From Apostichopus japonicus (taxonomy: Eukaryota > Echinodermata > Holothuroidea > Aspidochirotida > Stichopodidae): 64,000 bases of DNA. The notes below the pieces were generated by a model. That model worked only from the letters and a program-made list of their open reading frames with translations. It did not search any database and had not been told where the DNA came from. Position 1 is the first letter of the stretch. Each line of letters opens with the position of its first letter. Made by a program: the position numbers and the translations under genes. The stretch spans positions 16,305,303 through 16,369,302 of the forward strand of contig NC_092581.1 in assembly GCF_037975245.1 (NCBI RefSeq), in the 5' to 3' direction. This document shows positions 62,277 to 64,000 of this stretch, piece after piece.

Positions 62277-62530
62277 GAAAAAAAAGAAGAAAAAACAGGA
62301 ATGAAGAAAAAAGAGGAAAGAAGAAGAATAGTAGAAAAAACAGGAAAGCAGATAAAACAAGAAAGGAGAAAAAGGAAGAAAACATAGGAAAGAAAAAATA
62401 TAGAAGAAAAATCAGAGGGAAAAAAAGCAAAAAGAAAAAACAATAAAGAAGAAAATAGAATAGATAGAAAAATGGGAAATTGAAAAGAAATGAGAAAGAA
62501 CAAAATAATGAGGGGAAGAAAGAGGAGAAG
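62277..62530. repeat. A/G low-complexity tract
   Basis: About 250 bp of GAAAAAA and GAAGAA variants with almost no pyrimidines on the + strand. Phe/Leu-rich frames on the minus strand are by-products. Confidence 0.95.
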
Positions 62531-63827
62531 TAAATTAAAAGTTCCAAAGTTAGCTGATAAGAACACAACTGTGAAGGATGCAGTGCATGATGACATCAGA
62601 CATTACATATTATAGGCTCCTAGACTCAGGACTAGATAATGTAAAGTCCTTACTTGGCTCATAAATTGCAGTGCTCACCAGGCTGTACTTCGTCGTTGAT
62701 CTAAACCATCCGTCTGTTTTTTTTTTAACACAAAGACATTATTTGCTTAGTCACAGCCACCTGTTATCCCTGTTTGCACATTTGAAAATGTTCTCGTTGA
62801 TTAAATTTACTTAAGTTCATTTGCATATGAATAGGTTCTCAATAGGATTATACCATTATTTCTTGCATTTGTTTCTCCTCTGTGCACACGTGTGTGAATC
62901 ATGCTTCTGTTATTATGTTACATCATGACATAGAGCTATATGCAACTGTTAATCCTCGTTTGATATGAGCAGCCATATGTGTCGTTTAAGTATTTAATTA
63001 ATCTTGAACCTGAGAGTGCTTTGGCTCTGCGGAGATGGTGACATTATTAATGAATTGCATGTCCTTCCACTCGAGTGCATTGAAGCTTAAGAAGTACTTC
63101 TTCTGGTGTGTTTAATGATATTGCCAGTACAGTCTTCATAAAGATTATGAGCAACTCGGTGAGTTATCATTTTGCATTCTTTCAACAAGTACATACTATA
63201 TATGATCTGCTCTGGGAATTTGGAAATCTGCTCTATATGTGCTATATACTTCATCGTCGTCGTCATCAGGGTTTGAAGGGGTGGGTTAATTGGGGAGGAG
63301 CAATCCCACAGGTTAATTTCACAATGGTTGCAGTTGGATTTTACATGGCATTGAACAAGTTGCATTTTCTTCTATTGTTGTCAGGAAACATGTGCAAGAG
63401 GTGAATTCTGAATTGTAGTCAAGCAGATAATTATCATGCATTGTCATTGCGTGGGTTTAATTGTTATGTAAGAGCAATGTTAATAATTGTTACAAAGATG
63501 AACTAAACATTTGCTTGCTTTAAGTCTCTCTCGAGCATTATAATGGCCTCATCTGTAGTTTGTGCAGACACATTCAAACTGGCTGTAGTCAAGGTTGCAT
63601 GGAAACTTGCAGTTTTGTGTTGGTTTTGGTCTCCAGAATTCAGAGAAACTTGAAGGACAATGTACAGCAAGAAACTCTTGGTGCCTTTTGATTATCTGGA
63701 ATTGAGTACTGTAACATTTTCAATTTTAGTTGCAACCTTAAATACAAATTTGAACTTAGAAAAAGCATGTTCCGAAACTTCAGATGGTTGAAATAAGATG
63801 TTGAATCCTGTCTAGTTTTACATTCAG

Positions 63828-63902
63828 TATAACCATGGAGCTATTACCGAAATAGCTCCATGGTATAACCATGGAGCTCTCGTTTATAGCTCCATGGTAT
63901 AA
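63828..63902. repeat. Two adjacent hairpins sharing a 5-bp direct repeat three times
   Basis: TATAA (63828-63832) is followed by a 31-bp hairpin with arms CCATGGAGCTATT and AATAGCTCCATGG (63833-63863), then TATAA (63864-63868), then a 29-bp hairpin with arms CCATGGAGCT and AGCTCCATGG (63869-63897), then TATAA (63898-63902). The hairpins are in the same family as 8821-8850. Confidence 0.95.
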
Positions 63903-64000
63903 CATACAAAGTTAAGTGCTCAATATGCGGTTCTTCTTCTTGTTAGACCTCTATCCCTCTTTTTTTATTCAGAGGCAAATTTGTCTTGTTGCCCTGAGGG

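Larger units (their letters stand above)
61400..64000 (+). other. Right end of window, presumed EVA1C intron
   Basis: No transmembrane segment or cytoplasmic exon is recognised, so the gene probably continues to the right. The stretch includes a tandem duplication (61545-61826), one diverged CTGAAGA family copy (about 62200-62245), an A/G-rich tract (62277-62530) and the double hairpin at 63828-63902. Confidence 0.5.

Noticed and set aside
62236-62596. Phe/Leu-rich membrane-like frames on the minus strand
   Set aside because: They read the A/G-rich tract on the other strand; the hydrophobicity reflects T-rich codons.

Overview
This is animal nuclear DNA. It is AT-rich with short coding exons, canonical GT..AG introns, long introns, many degraded transposon fragments and simple repeats. 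There is no operon-like gene packing. The gene content and repeat style suggest a marine invertebrate deuterostome such as an echinoderm, but that placement is inference and I cannot name a species.

Two genes are recognisable, both on the + strand. (1) The last exons of an STK40-type kinase (about 1.1-1.8 kb) carry the C-terminal end of the kinase domain and a conserved VVPDIDDQ tail. (2) An EVA1C/EVA-1-like receptor begins with a signal-peptide exon at 8181, crosses a 34.8-kb first intron, and resumes with four exons (43096-43328, 43927-44050, 48729-48875, 54535-54678). These encode two complete SUEL-type galactose-binding lectin domains with eight cysteines each. All splice phases agree (1, 0, 1, 1). 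A candidate linker exon lies at 61324-61399. The transmembrane and cytoplasmic part is expected beyond the right edge.

Layout: 1-1783 is the STK40 3' end; 1784-8180 is intergenic with hAT-like MITE and LINE debris; 8181-64000 is EVA1C exons and introns. The introns hold (TA)n and purine-rich low complexity, 5'-truncated non-LTR retrotransposon tails, hAT-like non-autonomous elements with 8-bp target duplications, a 577-bp fold-back element, a 54-bp satellite, and several tandem duplications.

The most unusual observations are these. First, a family of 23-31-bp perfect or near-perfect hairpins (CCATGGAGCT or CCAGGGAGTT arms) is flanked at every one of five occurrences by an exact 5-bp direct repeat, and one locus has two side by side sharing the same 5-mer three times. 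Second, a hammerhead-ribozyme-like core lies between two (TA)n tracts at about 30.5 kb, as expected of Penelope-like retroelements. Third, a minisatellite has captured the 3' end and 5' splice site of an EVA1C lectin exon and repeated it four times.
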